A DNA stretch of 8,261 nt from an uncultured bacterium. Lineage in GTDB: Bacteria; Patescibacteria; JAEDAM01; Absconditabacterales; Absconditicoccaceae. Location of the stretch: positions 1-8,261 of the forward strand of contig CALFEN010000146.1 in assembly GCA_937950065.1 (NCBI GenBank). Direction: 5' to 3'. The position numbers and the translations under genes were made by a program. Positions 6,878 through 8,261 of this stretch are shown here, one piece after another. Positions within the stretch are counted from its first letter, which is position 1. Each line of letters opens with the position of its first letter. The notes under the pieces are model-generated. The model worked only from the letters and a program-made list of their open reading frames with translations, ran no database searches and was not told the DNA's origin.

Positions 6878-8261
6878 TTAAGGAGTAGTGATCCGTGGAA
6901 AAGAAGAGAAAGTCGCACTTGCAGCAACAGGATTACTATTTCATACTAAATTATTTATATTAAATTTCACTCTTCCAATTCAACCATCTCATCATTTCCC
7001 TCACACGCAATAGATTCAATAAGTTCCGGAACCTCATATGGCTTTTACATTATTAGTTCATAGTGTAATTTTAGAAGATATAAGCCGGATTACTCATCAT
7101 CCTCATCAGCCATTTCAAGCTTTCCATTTTCCCGTTGCAATAGCTCAATTACCTCAATTGGCAAGTATTGTTCCAGTCAAAGAATCTATTTTTCCTGCTA
7201 TAATTATAACTATTCATCAACCATTTCATCATGGTCATGAATATCATGGATAATTATGAAGTCATCAGCTTCATCATCCTCATCCAAAATAAAGTTTGGA
7301 TAAATCTGATACTCATATGGTTCATCATCAATATCAGGGAGTTTCTCAACTACCTCCCACTCAATTTGACCCTCAACTAGCATTTCATCATCATCCTCAT
7401 CCACTTGGATTTCAGTGTAAAGCCCGTCATGGTCTACCACTTCATCATCAATTGCCATTCGCAAGATAGCTGATTGTATTTAATCATCACATATAACTTT
7501 CTCATCTATATCAGTGTACCCGAATACCTATATCACATCACCGAATTCATCAACATATTTTACATCATGCACATGATTTTCTGCTTCATCACCTGTAACC
7601 ATATCCTACAGCATTTATACTTCAGTAATTTGTAACATTTCATGATGCTCTAAAAGTAACTACTCATCACATATGTCCATTCCATGCTATCGGAACTATT
7701 GTAAGTCAGGTACTTATTTCAAAATTAGTATAATTGGGGACGCTCACAATCTGTGTGTAATCCTTTAAATATTTATATTTTACACCATTTTTAAAAGTAA
7801 AATAACTTCCTGCAATAGACTTTATTTTATTAAATTCATATTGTCCTACTCAAGTATATTGCGAAGTAATAATAAAGACTTCCTCTCAAACAGAGAATTT
7901 AGTAGTATCAGCTACTCAAACTGTTTCTGCTCAAGTATTTATATCTCATGTCATATATGTATAATCATTTATTACTATAGTTTTTGGTTTAGTAGTGTCT
8001 ACATATCGTTCTTTTAGTATTTGTCATTTTCACTCATTACACTTCACCTCCGCATAATAAGTTCTTATTCAATTTATTAAATTTTTAGAAGGGTTTCAGA
8101 TAAAAGCACCTGTTTCTCAAATGGCCATACTAGTATAATTATATGTAATATCTTTATATTCAATTCCCCTAACAACTCAAGCATTACACTTATCATCGCA
8201 ATACTCTCCATTGAAGAAATATCAATCAGGACATGATTGTACTTCCGGTTGAGGGATAGTC
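6878..8261 (-). CDS. Large glycine-rich, probably secreted or surface protein, C-terminal 460 aa
   Basis: The frame is open from the window edge (first full codon ends at 8260) to TAA at 6878 only if TGA is Gly, which supplies most of its many glycines. Visible residues 1-75 contain a Cys-rich patch, C-P-D-G-Y-F-F-N-G-E-Y-C-D-D-K-C (10-25). Residues 80-190 are predicted beta-rich. They resemble bacterial surface proteins in which a V-G-E-E-V-F-I-I strand and a T-Q-I-V-S-V-P-N-Y segment precede the glycine-rich part. From W193-N-G-H-M-G-G-V-V onward the chain has short beta strands (V-V-T-F-R-A-S-G, I-V-I-I-I-A-G-K-I, V-I-R-L-I-S-S-K-I) separated by Gly-rich turns with runs of up to six Gly. 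Cys230, 233, 236 and 242 form a second cluster. The repeating strand/turn pattern suggests a stacked fibre or adhesin, inferred from pattern only. The short Ser/Thr/Pro tail has no sorting motif or anchor that I can see. The signal peptide would lie outside the window. Next on the strand are pyrH and ruvA. Confidence 0.75.

Noticed and set aside
6881..7013. Plus-strand GTG start at 6888 after AGGAG, giving a 41-residue frame
   Set aside because: The Shine-Dalgarno look-alike is alone in a window with none elsewhere, the frame is antisense to the surface-protein gene, and the peptide shows no recognisable feature.
7038..7253. Plus-strand His/Pro-rich open frame of 71 residues
   Set aside because: It is antisense to the same TGA repeats (TCATCA read as His-His), with no family resemblance and no promoter or ribosome site.
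7210..7464. Minus-strand acidic Asp/Glu-rich open frame of 84 residues
   Set aside because: It is a frame-shifted reading of the GATGAT repeats that encode poly-Gly in the true frame; its Asp/Glu content follows from the repeat and it lacks start context.
1..8261. Mobile element or CRISPR
   Set aside because: I saw no transposase, integrase, terminal inverted repeats with target duplication, or regularly spaced repeats. The VirD4-like gene alone does not show an integrative element.

Overview
The window is AT-rich bacterial DNA that only makes sense if UGA is read as glycine (genetic code 25). Under the standard code it breaks into fragments. With TGA as Gly it resolves into seven long or coherent reading frames, all ending in TAA or TAG, with TGA falling at family-invariant glycines: the Walker A loop of a secretion-type ATPase, the GGG nucleotide-binding loop of PyrH, the helix-hairpin-helix glycines of RuvA, and the second-histidine motif of a phosphatase. 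UGA as Gly is known from Absconditabacteria (SR1) and Gracilibacteria (BD1-5) of the candidate phyla radiation, so the window almost certainly comes from one of these. I cannot decide which.

Plus-strand block (1-4484). A partial aminoglycoside-phosphotransferase-fold kinase overlaps by 8 bases a histidine phosphatase (934-1707), a kinase/phosphatase pair that should be co-translated. A good sigma70-type promoter (1737-1764) follows, then an 896-residue gene (1794-4484): a VirD4/TraG-like AAA+/FtsK-fold ATPase with a coiled-coil and acidic linker and a C-terminal S1 RNA-binding domain. The S1 fusion is the most unusual protein architecture here.

Minus-strand block (8261 down to 4624), in order of transcription. 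First comes the C-terminal 460 residues of a large, probably secreted, glycine-rich surface protein (6878-8261), whose poly-Gly stretches are written largely as tandem TGA codons. Then pyrH (UMP kinase) and ruvA (Holliday junction protein), spaced 27 and 22 bases apart and ending in a strong hairpin (5492-5522). Next is a GC-rich, highly foldable segment (about 4962-5213) with its own promoter and terminator but no protein, which I read as a structured noncoding RNA of unknown class. Last is a 64-residue hypothetical protein with a near-consensus promoter and a 13-bp terminator stem, converging on the ATPase gene.

Gene starts are unusual in lacking Shine-Dalgarno sequences. Four of five visible ATGs are preceded by short A-rich tracts, and the two promoters that precede genes give predicted leaders of only about 20-25 bases. 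I see no tRNA, rRNA, CRISPR array, insertion sequence or integrase. The left-end kinase and right-end surface protein run off the window.
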